52,913 bases of DNA from Folioceros fuciformis (taxonomy: Eukaryota > Anthocerotophyta > Anthocerotopsida > Anthocerotales). Positions 33,962 through 44,490 of the stretch are shown one piece after another (the stretch's first letter is position 1; each line of letters starts with the position of its first letter). The stretch spans positions 1-52,913 of the forward strand of contig JBNGIO010004209.1 in assembly GCA_049999805.1 (NCBI GenBank). The letters run 5' to 3'. The notes under the pieces are model-generated. The model was not told the origin of the DNA. It was given only the letters and a program-made list of their open reading frames with translations, and made no database searches. The translations under genes were made by a program, and so were the position numbers.

Positions 33962-35321
33962 ATGTCTGGAGTAGAGGCCATGTGTAAGCGCATTTCTTCG
34001 CATTTCCTTGTTGGAAGTTGAATAAGCTGCATATCGCTGAAGTTCCCACCTCTGACACTCACCTCTACAACGTGCAGGTTACAAGAGCCTGCCCAAGCAT
34101 GAACTAGCAGTGGGAGGTCCAGTCTCAGATGCGGAGACGTTCGAGGATGTGACACGGGCCATTGAGATCGTGGATGAGCTGCTGTGCGACACTCTGCCTG
34201 GAGCCATGGCTCAGGTGGAGCAAGCTTTCTCTGTGGTGCAGATGGTAAAGAGCGTGCTCCAAGAGGTGAGCCGCAAGCACGGCGGTGACGACACCGACGG
34301 ACAGTCGGACATAGCCCGTGATGCCATGCAAGCTCTCGGATACACGGAACCGAACTCACCGACTCCATCCGTCGAAGAGTGGATTGCAACCTGGCAGAAC
34401 TGCTCGGCACGGACCGCGATCCACAGGGAAGACATCGTGGAAGGTGCCAGGAATCGAGAAGGGAACGAAAACTCTCCACCGCGCACTCCGCGGTCTGGGT
34501 ATTCGAGCTTGGCGACTCCGGAATCCGGCAGTACGAGGAAGGCTAGCACTGCGTCGTCTCCGTATGCGGAAGCGGCAAAGTCACATTCCCGACCTCGTTC
34601 TGTGGAGGAGAAAGCGCTTCCAGGGAAGCAATACGGACAGGAGGGCGCAATGCGCTCAAGATCGAGCAAGAAACTAAGCCCGGACACTGATACTATCAAG
34701 GTGAACTTGCTCAGGACTCCGAGCCCTGTGTATGGCAAGACCAGGCCGCTTTCGGACTTCATGCGCACGAACTCAGTCAGCCCTGGTTCCGGCAAGAACA
34801 GCGGGGGGAAGGCGCAACTTTTGGAAAAGAAGCCGCGCACGCCAGTGATGCAGGACGTGACTCCGGGAAAGCTCAAGGCTGCCTCGCCGGCCAGGGACGA
34901 GCCTGCTGCGATGGCGCCGATTCACCCTGGTGACGGAATGGACGAGACGCAGCACATCCACAACGACATCGAGACGGAGCTGGAAGTGGCAGGCTGGCTG
35001 TGCGATCAGCATGGGAAGGCGCACGCACGTCTGAAACAGCATATTGCATCGGCGTACGCTGGTGAGCCCATGACGTGTGAGAAGCAGATGAATCTGGAAC
35101 GGCAGGCTGCTCTCAGCTACTGCAGCAACGTCGTTGGTGGCGCGGAGAAAATCAAAGAAGTTTCCCCGGAGACGCTCAAGAAACTGCAGCGTACGAGTCC
35201 GCCGCCGATCAACACTCGGCCCCGCTGCAGCGGCTGCGGAAGCAAAGAGCACATTCCCCTGCAATGCCCGGCAACAGCCATGGGGGTAACAGTTGGCGAC
35301 CTTCTGGCCAACGTTGCTTAA
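33962..35321 (+). CDS. Uncharacterised protein with C-terminal CCHC zinc knuckle
   Basis: Two exons, 33962-33983 (22 nt; starts MSGVEAM) and 34078-35321, give 421 residues. The gtaagc donor and gtgcag acceptor restore a Cys codon. Residues about 20-95 are predicted helical (EDVTRAIEIVDELLCDTLPG, AFSVVQMVKSVLQEVSRK). About 130-300 is disordered, rich in Ser, Pro, Lys and Arg, with SPPRTP- and TPRSGYSS-like proline-directed phosphorylation contexts. Near 305-340 a second helical stretch contains ETELEVAGWLCDQHGKAHAR. The end holds CSGCGSKEHIPLQC, which fits the C-x2-C-x4-H-x4-C zinc knuckle of single-stranded nucleic-acid-binding proteins. I recognise no named family; a nucleic-acid-linked or scaffold role is inference. 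It is not obviously a retrotransposon Gag, as no pol sequence adjoins it. Confidence 0.8.
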
Positions 35322-36645
35322 TAGTCGACTAGCTAGACCTTAATAATGCCGTAGTCGAGTGAAATACAGTACTGTACCCAGTTCACGAATGAGCACTGCA
35401 ATGACGTTGCATTCGCTGCTTTGGTACATAGCGGGAACCTGGTTTTTAGAAACCCGATGCTTTTGCGCTTTGAAAGTACTGTACATAGTTGAAGCCTACT
35501 ATAATAAGACCAATGAACAGGCGTCCAATCTCTCGTCTTCCTTGTTTGTCACACAACACGACTGGCCCGTTGCACTCAGGTAGTGTCAGGCCGACCAGTT
35601 AACACCGACCACCTGGCTGGTAGAGCTGGAAAGCGCGTATGTGCATAATTTGACTAGCCCGAGAGAGAGCACACAAGGAACAAGTCTCAAGTCGTACCTA
35701 GAACTGCCGATGCGGATAGTGCCTACTTCTAGCACCGTCTCCATGACCAAGCACCATGAGAAGAAACGAGAGTACACCTCACACCCGGCTGGGATAATTC
35801 GTGGACCACTAGAGGATCGCTGCAGTCTGCTTGTCACAATCACCACACTACAATTGGCGATCAACGAACAGCTTAATAACCTGCTTTGAATCTGTCAGAA
35901 ATCAAACGAGAAGCGGAGGGATACAGAATGGAAGTGCGGAAAGTCAGATGCATTTTCGAAGAGAAGAAGTACGTGGATGAAGCGGAAGCCTTTCAATAAG
36001 AGATGAGGAAACAATAGCACGCTTACTCTACAGGTCGACGAATTCTGCCTACGAGTCTTGGGATCATAGAAAGACAACTTGAATGTGCACATTTAAAAAT
36101 AGAATGTCCTCCCCTCAGGTACTGTCCTCCTCGACAACACATGGCAAATCATCTCCTTCGCTGTTTGCATACACCTAAAGAAAAAGTACATGGAGACTAG
36201 CGAAACATAAGAGAAAAAATCTATACATGAATTGAATTGAAGTATGCTCGTCTCTGCTTCTCCACCTCCCCCTCACAGGTTTTGAAATCGGCAACTCAAC
36301 CAAGCACTATTATGTGCAACACAACATTGGCTTCCTACAACCGTTGCCTGCTCTGTGAGTGAATAGGAGCACAACTCAGGGTAAATCCCCATTGAGTTAG
36401 ATGCATGTCTTCCAGGCCATGTTGCCAGCCACCAGTTGCTGCTGGCGAGCAAATGGTGGAACCTTTACTTCCCTGAAGATAAAAGATTGGCTTCACGCAC
36501 GAAAGATCAGAACTCTGAATTGCATACAGTACAGCGTCAGGTAATTGCAAGGAATTTCTGATCTGTCCCGTCTAATGCACACTTTATTGGACGCCACCAG
36601 CCTGCAGGGTTTTCAAGTTGCGTATCCTTCAAAGAAACATCGCAC
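35322..36645. other. Convergent 3' flanks of the zinc-knuckle and CDPK genes
   Basis: 1.3 kb of AT-rich non-coding sequence. There is no long frame, tandem repeat or RNA gene I can support. Confidence 0.5.
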
Positions 36646-38202
36646 CTACGCTGTAGCCAGGAGCGAGCCATCACTAGCCAATTTGCTACTGAGGCTGTCA
36701 AATCTCTTTCGTGAATAATGTCTAGACGCCTTGCGCCAGTCTGTGCCTGTCTGCATCATTTGTGCAAAGTCCTCGAAGCTGATCTGCCCATCCTTGTCGA
36801 TGTCCACCTCCTTCAAGATGTCTTGCAACACATCCCCATCATTGGGGCCCAGCTCATCTCCCAGTGCGTGCTGAAGCTCGCCGATATCGATGAAGCCGCT
36901 TCCGTCCTTGTCGAAGTGGCAGAAGGCCTTGCGTAGATAGCCCTCAAAATTGTCCATTTGCTGTAGATGCTTAGCGGCAGCCTCCAACTTCCCGTAGTTC
37001 CCATCCACTCCCGAGGCCTCCATAGCCTGCTTCACCTCAGAGTCATGAAGGTGACCGTCGTTCTGGATGTCCTGCTTCAGGGCATCGAAGGCCGCGGCAG
37101 CTGCCCCGGATCCCTCCAACACATCCTTGAGCCCCTTGATCTCCTCTGCCGACATCTGCTCGGCCATCACCTTCAGGGCCGCCTTCTTAAACTTGTTCAG
37201 TGCAGAAAATTGTTTCAACCTTGCCCTCACCCCGCCGAGAGGGACGTTGGAAGCCTTGCTGGCCTTTTGCAGCCACACGTGGTCCAAAACCTGCTGGGCT
37301 GAGAGTCTCACTTTAGGATCCGGCTCCAGCATCTGCCGCACCAGCGACTTGGCGCTGTCGGAAACCTTAGGCCAGGGATCCCGTTTGAAGTCTATGAGCC
37401 CCCTGAGTATAGCCTGGGCAACCCCTTGCTCCGTCTCGGCCCAGAAGGGAGGCACACCGCAGAGCAGAATGTAGAGTATAACCCCGGCGCTCCACACATC
37501 CACCTCAGGGCCGTAATTCCGCTTCAAAACCTCGGGCGCCATGTAGTAAGGGCTGCCGACGATCTCCGTAAACTTCTCCCCCGGCTTGAAGAAGACAGAG
37601 AGCCCGAAGTCGATAGCCTTGAGAGGAGAACTCTCCCTCCGGTTAGCAAAGAGGAAGTTCTCCGGCTTCAGATCCCGGTGCATCACGCCGTGCTTGTGGC
37701 ACAGCTGCACTACCTCCACAATAGTCCTCGTCAGCCCGGCCGCGGCCCGCTCGCTGTAGTGGCCCCGGGCAACAATCCGGTCAAACAGCTCCCCTCCCTC
37801 GCACAGCTCCATCACCAAGTGCACGGCGTTGTCGTCCTCGTACACGGATTTGAGCGTGACGATATTTGGATGCGCCGGCAGGTGCTGCATGATAGCCACC
37901 TCCCGCCGCACATCGTCCACATCCACCGCCGACTTGAGCTTCCGCTTGGAGATGGACTTACAAGCCAGCTGCTCCTGCGACTGCTTCTCGGTGCACAGAT
38001 ACGTGATGCCGAATTCTCCCCGTCCGAGCTCCCTCCCCAGCCCGTACTTTTCATTGATGTCCTCCCCTACCGGTAGATTCTTGAGCACCTTCTCGCTCTT
38101 GGCCACCCCCTGCTGGTGCGGTACCCTGAGTCCGTCGTTTGCAAACGGATTCGGCTTCTTAGGCTTCCGGCCATCCCCTTTGGAGCGCAAACAATTCCCC
38201 AT
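36646..38202 (-). CDS. CPK: Calcium-dependent protein kinase, group III-like, intronless, with two degenerate EF hands
   Basis: A 518-residue Ser/Thr kinase fused to a calmodulin-like domain. Residues 2-4 (GNC) suit N-myristoylation and palmitoylation, so membrane attachment is likely. The kinase domain is about 53-311, with GRGEFGITY, Lys82, HRDLKPEN (Asp177) and DFG (198-200). An autoinhibitory junction follows ([17 protein letters not shown], about 334-350). EF3 ([12 protein letters not shown], about 431) and EF4 ([12 protein letters not shown], about 467) keep calcium ligands. The EF1 site (about 360-380) has become an Ala-rich helix and EF2 (about 397-412, [16 protein letters not shown]) is degraded. 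The C-terminal [15 protein letters not shown] matches the CPK7/8/32 (group III) signature. The lack of introns is unusual, as CDPKs normally have several, and suggests a retrogene. Confidence 0.95.
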   Translation of the reverse strand: MGNCLRSKGDGRKPKKPNPFANDGLRVPHQQGVAKSEKVLKNLPVGEDINEKYGLGRELGRGEFGITYLCTEKQSQEQLACKSISKRKLKSAVDVDDVRREVAIMQHLPAHPNIVTLKSVYEDDNAVHLVMELCEGGELFDRIVARGHYSERAAAGLTRTIVEVVQLCHKHGVMHRDLKPENFLFANRRESSPLKAIDFGLSVFFKPGEKFTEIVGSPYYMAPEVLKRNYGPEVDVWSAGVILYILLCGVPPFWAETEQGVAQAILRGLIDFKRDPWPKVSDSAKSLVRQMLEPDPKVRLSAQQVLDHVWLQKASKASNVPLGGVRARLKQFSALNKFKKAALKVMAEQMSAEEIKGLKDVLEGSGAAAAAFDALKQDIQNDGHLHDSEVKQAMEASGVDGNYGKLEAAAKHLQQMDNFEGYLRKAFCHFDKDGSGFIDIGELQHALGDELGPNDGDVLQDILKEVDIDKDGQISFEDFAQMMQTGTDWRKASRHYSRKRFDSLSSKLASDGSLLATA

Positions 38203-39820
38203 GCCTCCTCCTCCTCCCTCCCGCCTTCCTTAGCAACCACGGCCACAATCCTGACCGTCTGCCTCCCCTTAAGCCGCTGCGGCTGCTGCCTGTGGCCCTC
38301 CCGACCTCCTCTACTCATGCTGGCATTCCTCGCCTGCATCTGCCCGCCCTAGCGCCTCCCCCCTCCCAATGCCGCGGGATCCGGTCCTGCTGCATCCTCT
38401 GGATCCCTGCCCTTCCCAGGGCGCAGTCGCATCTCCTCCCCCAGCTCACACGGGCCCTTGGCACCAGGCTGCACAAATGCGTGCAGAGCTCTGTGCCCCC
38501 GGGCAATGGCGGCAGCAGCAGCGGCAAGAGCCTGCGAGGGCGGGAGGGCGTGCCGGGTCGGGCCAGACGAAGCAGCCTCTCTCACGCGCCTGCTGGACAC
38601 CGGTATGGCTAGCACACTCCGCCGCTGCGCTCGCTCGTCTATGTCTTCGAAAAATGGACGCGGGGCGTGTTCTCTCCTTCCTGCCTGCCTTGCCTTAGGT
38701 TTACGGGCGCCAGGCTTATCGCTTTAACTGCCTCACTCACTCCAGCAGTATTCACAGACCGTCCCGACCGGTCCCGTTCCGTTCCGAGGGTGGGACGTGG
38801 GCCGACGTCGTGGCGCAGGGTGGCACAAGCCCGTCTTCAAGCTGGCGCCGTCACCGCTGGTGGAACGTCATTGCGGCCATGATTGTGTGGCGTCGTGGCG
38901 GGACTGGACGGGATCTGTTCCGCCCCGTCCGTCCCGTCGGCGCATGTCACTGTTTGGATGCACTCAACGCTCACTGGTGCGAGACCACATGGCCGACTGG
39001 CCTGTTCTCTCACGGACCGACAAGTAAAACAGGGAGGAAGTAAGGGAGGAAGTAAGGGGGGAAGCCAGGAGGAAGGGAGAGAGGAAGGAAGATGGAAGGG
39101 AGAAAGGAAGCCATGGAGAGAAAAGGAGGAAAGAAGATTAAACAAGGAACTAGTCAATGACTGCCTGCCTTTAACCCGTGGGCGCCAGCAAGAAGGCAGG
39201 AAGGACCAAGACGGTGGCTGCCACACTGCCCCACTGTGGAGAGCACAGCACAGCACAGAACGGAACAGCAGTGAAAGAGAGCAGGGCGAAAACACAAACA
39301 CATAGGTGTGCCGCAAGCCGATCACACTGTTTGCGTTGGCAGTCCGCAGGGTTCGAGGACAAGCCCCACACACGTGCCCCGACCTCCACTGACAAGCCTT
39401 TCTCAATGACGGTAATGCACTGCACTGCCCTGCCCGTATGTATGTACATCTGTATGGATGGGATCGTGCCTCATCACCTGGATCTCTGCGACCCATATCG
39501 GCCCTGCCTCTGCCTGCCTCCGGCATCTAATACTCATGCAGAAACGAGGGGCGCACCTAGCTCACGCTAGTCCTGCCCGGATTACTGCATGCCAGCACAG
39601 AAAGTACTTGCACCAAATTTTGCCTGCTCCAGCTCTGCTTCACTCCCACCACGGCTGAATGGGCTGCCTTTGCTGCAACAAGCACCACGTCTCATGTCAG
39701 GCATGGATTGGATTCAGGACGGGGATACAAACATGTCCATGTACTTACACGGAAACCAAAAAGTGGCATGCCGACTGTGAGACTGCTCGTAATGCAGGAG
39801 GGCAGGCCCGTGGGCAGAGT
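38203..39820. promoter_or_regulatory. CDPK upstream region and AP-3 delta 3' flank
   Basis: GC-rich for the first about 700 bp, presumably CDPK promoter and 5' UTR. It then contains a purine-rich tract (39030-39138). Long frames on both strands here overlap each other and contain no recognisable protein. Confidence 0.45.
39030..39138 (+). repeat. Purine-rich (GGAGGAAG) tract
   Basis: About 105 bp are almost all A/G, including a 12-bp unit gggaggaagtaa repeated at 39032 and 39044. The tract is interrupted by only a few pyrimidines. Confidence 0.85.
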
Positions 39821-42745
39821 CTACAGAAGCAAATCTTGGGTGGTGGGCATGACGTTCATCGTACTCCTTGCCCTTTGTCGGTGATGCTTGCTACTGCTCT
39901 GGCGGTGCTTCTGCTTTCCTGAGCTCATTTCGCTTCTTCCAAACTCGCCCCCTCCACTTCTTTCTTCGTGTTTCCTGTTTGTTCTCGGGACGGCCTCCCC
40001 AGGATCCAGGCTACTACTGTCACGGTGACTCCCATCGGAAACACCAGTGTGGCTGCTATCCTGGCCTGTCTTGCCATGGGCACGAGAAGAGCGATGGCTT
40101 CGACGACGCTGCCTGCTCGAGGAACTCGGACGTGCACTTGCTTCAGCCCCTTCTGACGTGATAGAGTGCCTGGGCTTGGACGCCGAGTCGCCTGTCAGAA
40201 CATCCCTGATGGCATTCGATAGGAATTCGTCCTTCAATATTATCGCTTTGCGCTTGGGCTGCTCGGAGCCGATGCCTTCGTCCTCCAGTTTCACTACGAC
40301 AGGGCGCACCTTGGGCTTTTTGGGCTTCGTGTTGCTGCTCGACACATCCTGAGCCGGCTTCGCTGCTGGTGTTGAGGCATCTTCCACTGCAATGGTCGGT
40401 GCCGGATAGTCCAGGTCATGGCTTGGAGTTGGATCCTTGGGAAGGTAGAAATGCTCGTTGCGTTGTCTGTGCTGGGCTAGCAAAGTAGCACCCTCGGAAG
40501 AAGCAGACACCTCCTGCTTGTGATGGGTATCGAAAATAGGACCATCCCACTCCCGGTGACGACTGGAGGCGTCATTCTCAGCATCCCTAGCACCATCATC
40601 AGGATCTTCCAGAGGTCCTATAGCATCCAAGCTGGTTGTAAGTGTGAGGCCCTCGGGGACAGTCACTCTCTCCTGAGCGTAGACAGACACAGGACCAAGA
40701 TCCTGTGCGAAAACATTGCTCAAAGCTCGCACAATATCTATAGCCTGCAAACCAGAAGCATCTTGTAGTCTGTGGTCAGGCAGCTGAGAATCCTCTTCTA
40801 AGAACCCATGCGCATTCTTCAAAGCTTGAAGGAGGCCTAACATATTGCATGCTCGCTCCTGGACTTCAACGTTCACACTGTTACCCAACGGAGTCACGTT
40901 CTCCTCCAACAACTTCACAAGGCCTGACAACGAGCCACCTAGAGATTGAAGCTTCGGAACGGGATTTGTTGACAGTTGCTCCTCAAGCTGATCATCAGAT
41001 CCACCAAGGTCGTTATCACCTTCCGCAACCTTCCCCGGACCTGTCAGCGGAGAAGGAGTCCCCCTGCGTCTGCTATCAACATCACCAGAGAGTTCAAGCT
41101 TCCGACCACCAGCCTCACTCTCCAAATATGCCAGCGAGAAATGTACCAAAGATTTCAGTGCTGCCTGCAGGTAGACAGCATGGACAGCAGGAGGTAACAA
41201 ACGTGTGCGAGGTTGTAGAAGAGACTGGATCAGCTCGTAAGGGTTGTGAGAAAATTTCACATACTCGCCTGATACCCAAGCAGCCGCTGAGAGGACATCA
41301 TGGAGTGATGAGATACCCAGAAGCGCAGGATCCAGAAGCAGGTACCTGGCCACCCGGACAAGGTCCTCCCTCACTTCAGCTACTCTCAGTCCTATATCTA
41401 TGAGCTGCCTTCCCACTTCCTCCCCATGTTGGTTATGTGGAATTCTCGCAATCTCCCCTAATACATTGACGTACCATGAGAAATCCGAAACGAGTTCATA
41501 CAGGGCTCTGCTGCACGTTGAGAGCACGCTGGAGATGAGTTCATTGCAGAAACGGGGTTCTGCAGACTGTACATACTGCAACAGAACCTGGACATTCTCC
41601 ATCAGGTTGGCCTCTGCGACCATTCCCATCACAAGCCTCAGACTACCCATTTGCACACTGATATCTGGATCCTTGAGGCACCTGACGATAACCTCCCTGT
41701 TCTCTGCCACTGCCCACGGATGGATAGGCATGATAGTTGCCAGTGTCTGAAGCCCTAAGTACTTTAGATTAGGGTCATCTTGTTCCAGCAGCTCCCTCAG
41801 TTTCTCCACGGCAAGCTTCACCGCTTCTTGATTGTCAGCCAGCCCACTCATCACTGTCCTGATGCACTCAAACAGAAGGGACTTTGCCGGGGTCTTTCGC
41901 ATATGATCACAAATAGGGTCGGCAATTTTTCGGCCCAGACGTGGCTCCAGGGGAGCCAGGACTCCGAAAATCTTCACGAGCTTGATATTCATCCAGTTGT
42001 TGTACGACCCAGCAAGAAGCCTGTTAAACAATGGAGCAAGGGGAAGATACGGCTTGGGATCCTTCAAAGCCAGTTCACATATCACACTCACTGCTGCACC
42101 CACCACCTGGGGGTCCGGGTCCTCCATCTTGTCCACCAACCTCTTGAAAGCCATCTTGATGGCATCCGGGTACTTGGAAAACACTCTCAAGAGCACCAAG
42201 GTGGCCTTTCTCCTGACATACACGCGAGGGCTAGCAAGCATAGTAAACAGCTCCGGTGTGAGGTCCCTCGCCAGGTCAGGCGTGGCAATCCTGGACAGGC
42301 AGTCCAAAGCCAGGCCTGCCTCAAACTCATTCTTGGAGCACAAATCCTTTCGTAGGAGATTGGTGATGAGCACCAGCACGTCAGTGGCCTGATAGAAAGC
42401 CTGGGACGCAGCCAGATACCCAATTTTCTTGTGAGCAAATTTCGGCATACTCATCACCTCGATCACATGGAACGCCGCCCAGCCCATATCAGCTCCTTGC
42501 AACATGTTGAGGTAGGTCAATTTCTGGAGGGCAACGACCTTGGTAGGACCATCACTGGACTTGATCTCTTTCCTTACTTCTTCCAAAACTTTGGCCAAAT
42601 AGCGTCCTTCGCCCATTATCTGCACTTGAAGCCCCTTGACCACATCATCCAGGCTTCTCTGAAACAGAGATTCCATAATACTGGCAGCCATGTCTGTCGG
42701 ATCACAGCCTCCACAACCGGCAAATCGCTGGTCGTCTCCGGCCAA
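39821..42745 (-). CDS. AP3D: AP-3 complex subunit delta (adaptin)
   Basis: Large subunit of the AP-3 clathrin-adaptor-like complex that sorts cargo to the vacuole. A single 974-residue frame; the Arabidopsis orthologue is also intronless (from memory). The N-terminal adaptin trunk (about 20-600) has SLFQRSLDDVVKGLQVQ, DMGWAAFHVIEVMSMPKFAH, LALDCLSRIATPDLARDLTP, NWMNIKLVKIFGVLAPLEPR, DDPNLKYLGLQTLATI, SVLSTCSRALYELVSDFSWY and LSAAAWVSGEYVKFSHNPYE. DLARDLTPELFTML and LGEIARIPH separate it from AP-4 epsilon. The C-terminal third is hinge and ear-like, ending in a long Ser/Arg/His-rich basic tail (about 870-970, RQRRRSHRSSRAHGK). The ATG at 42745 was taken; an internal Met before ASIMESLFQ is an alternative start. 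Confidence 0.95.
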   Translation of the reverse strand: MAGDDQRFAGCGGCDPTDMAASIMESLFQRSLDDVVKGLQVQIMGEGRYLAKVLEEVRKEIKSSDGPTKVVALQKLTYLNMLQGADMGWAAFHVIEVMSMPKFAHKKIGYLAASQAFYQATDVLVLITNLLRKDLCSKNEFEAGLALDCLSRIATPDLARDLTPELFTMLASPRVYVRRKATLVLLRVFSKYPDAIKMAFKRLVDKMEDPDPQVVGAAVSVICELALKDPKPYLPLAPLFNRLLAGSYNNWMNIKLVKIFGVLAPLEPRLGRKIADPICDHMRKTPAKSLLFECIRTVMSGLADNQEAVKLAVEKLRELLEQDDPNLKYLGLQTLATIMPIHPWAVAENREVIVRCLKDPDISVQMGSLRLVMGMVAEANLMENVQVLLQYVQSAEPRFCNELISSVLSTCSRALYELVSDFSWYVNVLGEIARIPHNQHGEEVGRQLIDIGLRVAEVREDLVRVARYLLLDPALLGISSLHDVLSAAAWVSGEYVKFSHNPYELIQSLLQPRTRLLPPAVHAVYLQAALKSLVHFSLAYLESEAGGRKLELSGDVDSRRRGTPSPLTGPGKVAEGDNDLGGSDDQLEEQLSTNPVPKLQSLGGSLSGLVKLLEENVTPLGNSVNVEVQERACNMLGLLQALKNAHGFLEEDSQLPDHRLQDASGLQAIDIVRALSNVFAQDLGPVSVYAQERVTVPEGLTLTTSLDAIGPLEDPDDGARDAENDASSRHREWDGPIFDTHHKQEVSASSEGATLLAQHRQRNEHFYLPKDPTPSHDLDYPAPTIAVEDASTPAAKPAQDVSSSNTKPKKPKVRPVVVKLEDEGIGSEQPKRKAIILKDEFLSNAIRDVLTGDSASKPRHSITSEGAEASARPSSSSRQRRRSHRSSRAHGKTGQDSSHTGVSDGSHRDSSSLDPGEAVPRTNRKHEERSGGGEFGRSEMSSGKQKHRQSSSKHHRQRARSTMNVMPTTQDLLL

Positions 42746-43638
42746 TTGCCCTCTTCATGTACCATGAATTGAACTACAGACCTGCGACCTAAGCCAAACG
42801 AGCATGATCGATTGGCACCCGCCACTATCAGATCCTCATAAAACAACCAACGCAACATGATATTTGCGAGCTCATAGTCTTAGATCTGAGCCAAACTTCC
42901 TGCTGTAAAGTGTAAACGCTAAGAGATCCTCCTCCTCCTGATACCGTGACATCCTCTGCGCAATCGCTACCCTAACAGCCTAAGCCAGCATCGCCTTGTT
43001 GCACACCCCATTTCATTGCAAGTTCCACCAGCTCCGACCTTTCGAGAGGACCATCACTTCGGGTGACTCATGTTTTCTTGTAGGTGTGTGGACGTCGAAG
43101 AGAAGGTTCAGGATGCAATGGTTTTCTCCCCTGATTTGCGCCTTGCCCCTTTACCCATATGAAGCCGAAGCCGGTGGTTTTTTTTTCCAATTTTTTAGTT
43201 TCGTTTTAGTTTCTAGATGCCCCCCCCGCCGTTTCTAGTATTGATACGTTGCAGCTATAGCCAATACATGCACTGGGCTCTAAGGACGAACTTGTCCTTG
43301 GACTTTGATACGTTGAGGACTTAGTTCTTAGCCTAAAGAATGTCACACCCCTACGCATTCGTTGCATCACGTATTACAGCCTTTTGAGATACAGTCTACC
43401 ATTCCAACTACGTCTCATGGCAATTGGCGGGGGAGAGCACATGGATGGAATTATTAAGAGATGGTCAGTAATGGATTGAGGTATCACCAAAATAAACAAC
43501 AGATCCTGATCCCGTTCTCCTCTGAGTAATGGGGTACTTTACAAGAAAGTGCGTTCTCAAACTTCCACCCGATTTGCGAAACCCAGCATGCTGATGAAAT
43601 TCCGACCCCCCAGAAACCAATGTCGGAGTCTTGCACCA
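42746..43638. other. AP-3 delta upstream region and MPC1a 3' flank
   Basis: Presumed 5' UTR/promoter of AP-3 delta, then a pyrimidine-rich stretch with a T9 run and a C8 run near 43178-43231. No gene is supported. Confidence 0.5.
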
Positions 43639-44263
43639 CTAGCTACTGGTGGTAGCAGCCTCTGTGGGTCCGAACCTACCACATCAAACAAATACGTGAG
43701 GGGGACTCCCCGTATGACCCTTCTGGGAGCAATGATCATACCACCAGGGTGTGAAGATTACTCGTGTCTGGCCCATCGGGAGAACTGGTAGCCTTGGACT
43801 GTCTCATTCGCGGCATGGCAGCTCAGTAGAAGGTAATTCCGTGGTTGCACCATCCAAGCAAATCTCATAAACAGAGCAGAATACACGCACATAGCTGCCA
43901 CGGAAGAGCCATACAACCAGCTGCATGCATGAGCCCCAAAGCGAAGGATGGCCTGGCCAAAAGATATGAGCACTAGAGAGGCAGGCATATGAACACCTAC
44001 CTCCAGTCATGTTCCCTGAAATCATCTCAGGTGGCTTGCCCATGTCCGCAAATCCCTGAATTCAAGCCACCGGCATGAGACACCTCCACAAATATCCGAC
44101 AGGGACGGATGCATTCGTTGAAAGAAACTCAGCGGAATCCAGCATAAAATCAGATCCCCGTAGCACTTACGGCTGCAACAAATCCCCAATTCGCAACCGG
44201 GCCCCAGAAATGCGTGGTTCGAGGTCCGACCGGGCTGTTCCAAAGAGCTCTGAGAGCTGCCAT
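43639..44263 (-). CDS. MPC1: Mitochondrial pyruvate carrier, MPC1 type (copy a)
   Basis: Inner-membrane subunit of the mitochondrial pyruvate carrier (MPC1/MPC2 heterodimer). Exons 44263-44171, 44055-44001, 43894-43762 and 43675-43639 give 105 residues, the usual size. Signatures are WNSPVGPRTTHFWGPVANWG, PPEMISGNMTG, MCVYSALFMRFAWMVQPRNY, CHAANETVQ and FSRWARHE. The TAA at 43758-43760 lies inside a gtaatc donor. Splicing there to 43675 gives a tail EFGPTEAATTSS that lines up with copy b's YGPREEH tail, and exons 2-4 have identical lengths in both genes (55, 133 and 37 nt), which strongly supports this model. The gene diverges from PIG-M. THFWGPVANWG marks it as MPC1 rather than MPC2. Confidence 0.93.
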
Positions 44264-44490
44264 TGCGAACACCTACGAGAAACCACAATTCCAAGCAACT
44301 AGTCAGATCGGGTCGCTGCACTAGGGTTATGCAATCCCGCTCGCTGGGAAGACGTACCTGGAGGACGAGAACGAGGCCGGTCCGCCCTTCGCAAGCGGAA
44401 TCGCGGATCCCTAGCTTGTGAAAAGTGAACTGACAAGTGACACGATTACGAGAGTGCGTCAGTCTAGATATATGTATCCAGCTACACAGG
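44264..44490. promoter_or_regulatory. Putative bidirectional promoter, MPC1a / PIG-M
   Basis: There are 227 bp between divergent start codons. The stretch contains tagatatatgtat near 44465-44477, a weak TATA-like element on the plus strand. The bidirectional role is inferred from spacing. Confidence 0.4.

Noticed and set aside
38837-39526. 229-codon minus-strand and 140-codon plus-strand frames
   Set aside because: They overlap each other across the purine-rich tract, whose bias keeps frames open. Neither has recognisable content.
39821-42745. Initial reading as AP-4 epsilon
   Set aside because: The N-terminal trunk blocks (SLFQRSLDD, DMGWAAFHVIE, SVLSTCSRALYE, LSAAAWVSGEY) fit AP-3 delta better.
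43758-43760. TAA taken as the stop of MPC1a
   Set aside because: It sits inside a gtaatc donor at the same site as an intron in MPC1b. Splicing to 43675 gives a 37-nt last exon of the same length and a similar FGP/YGP tail.
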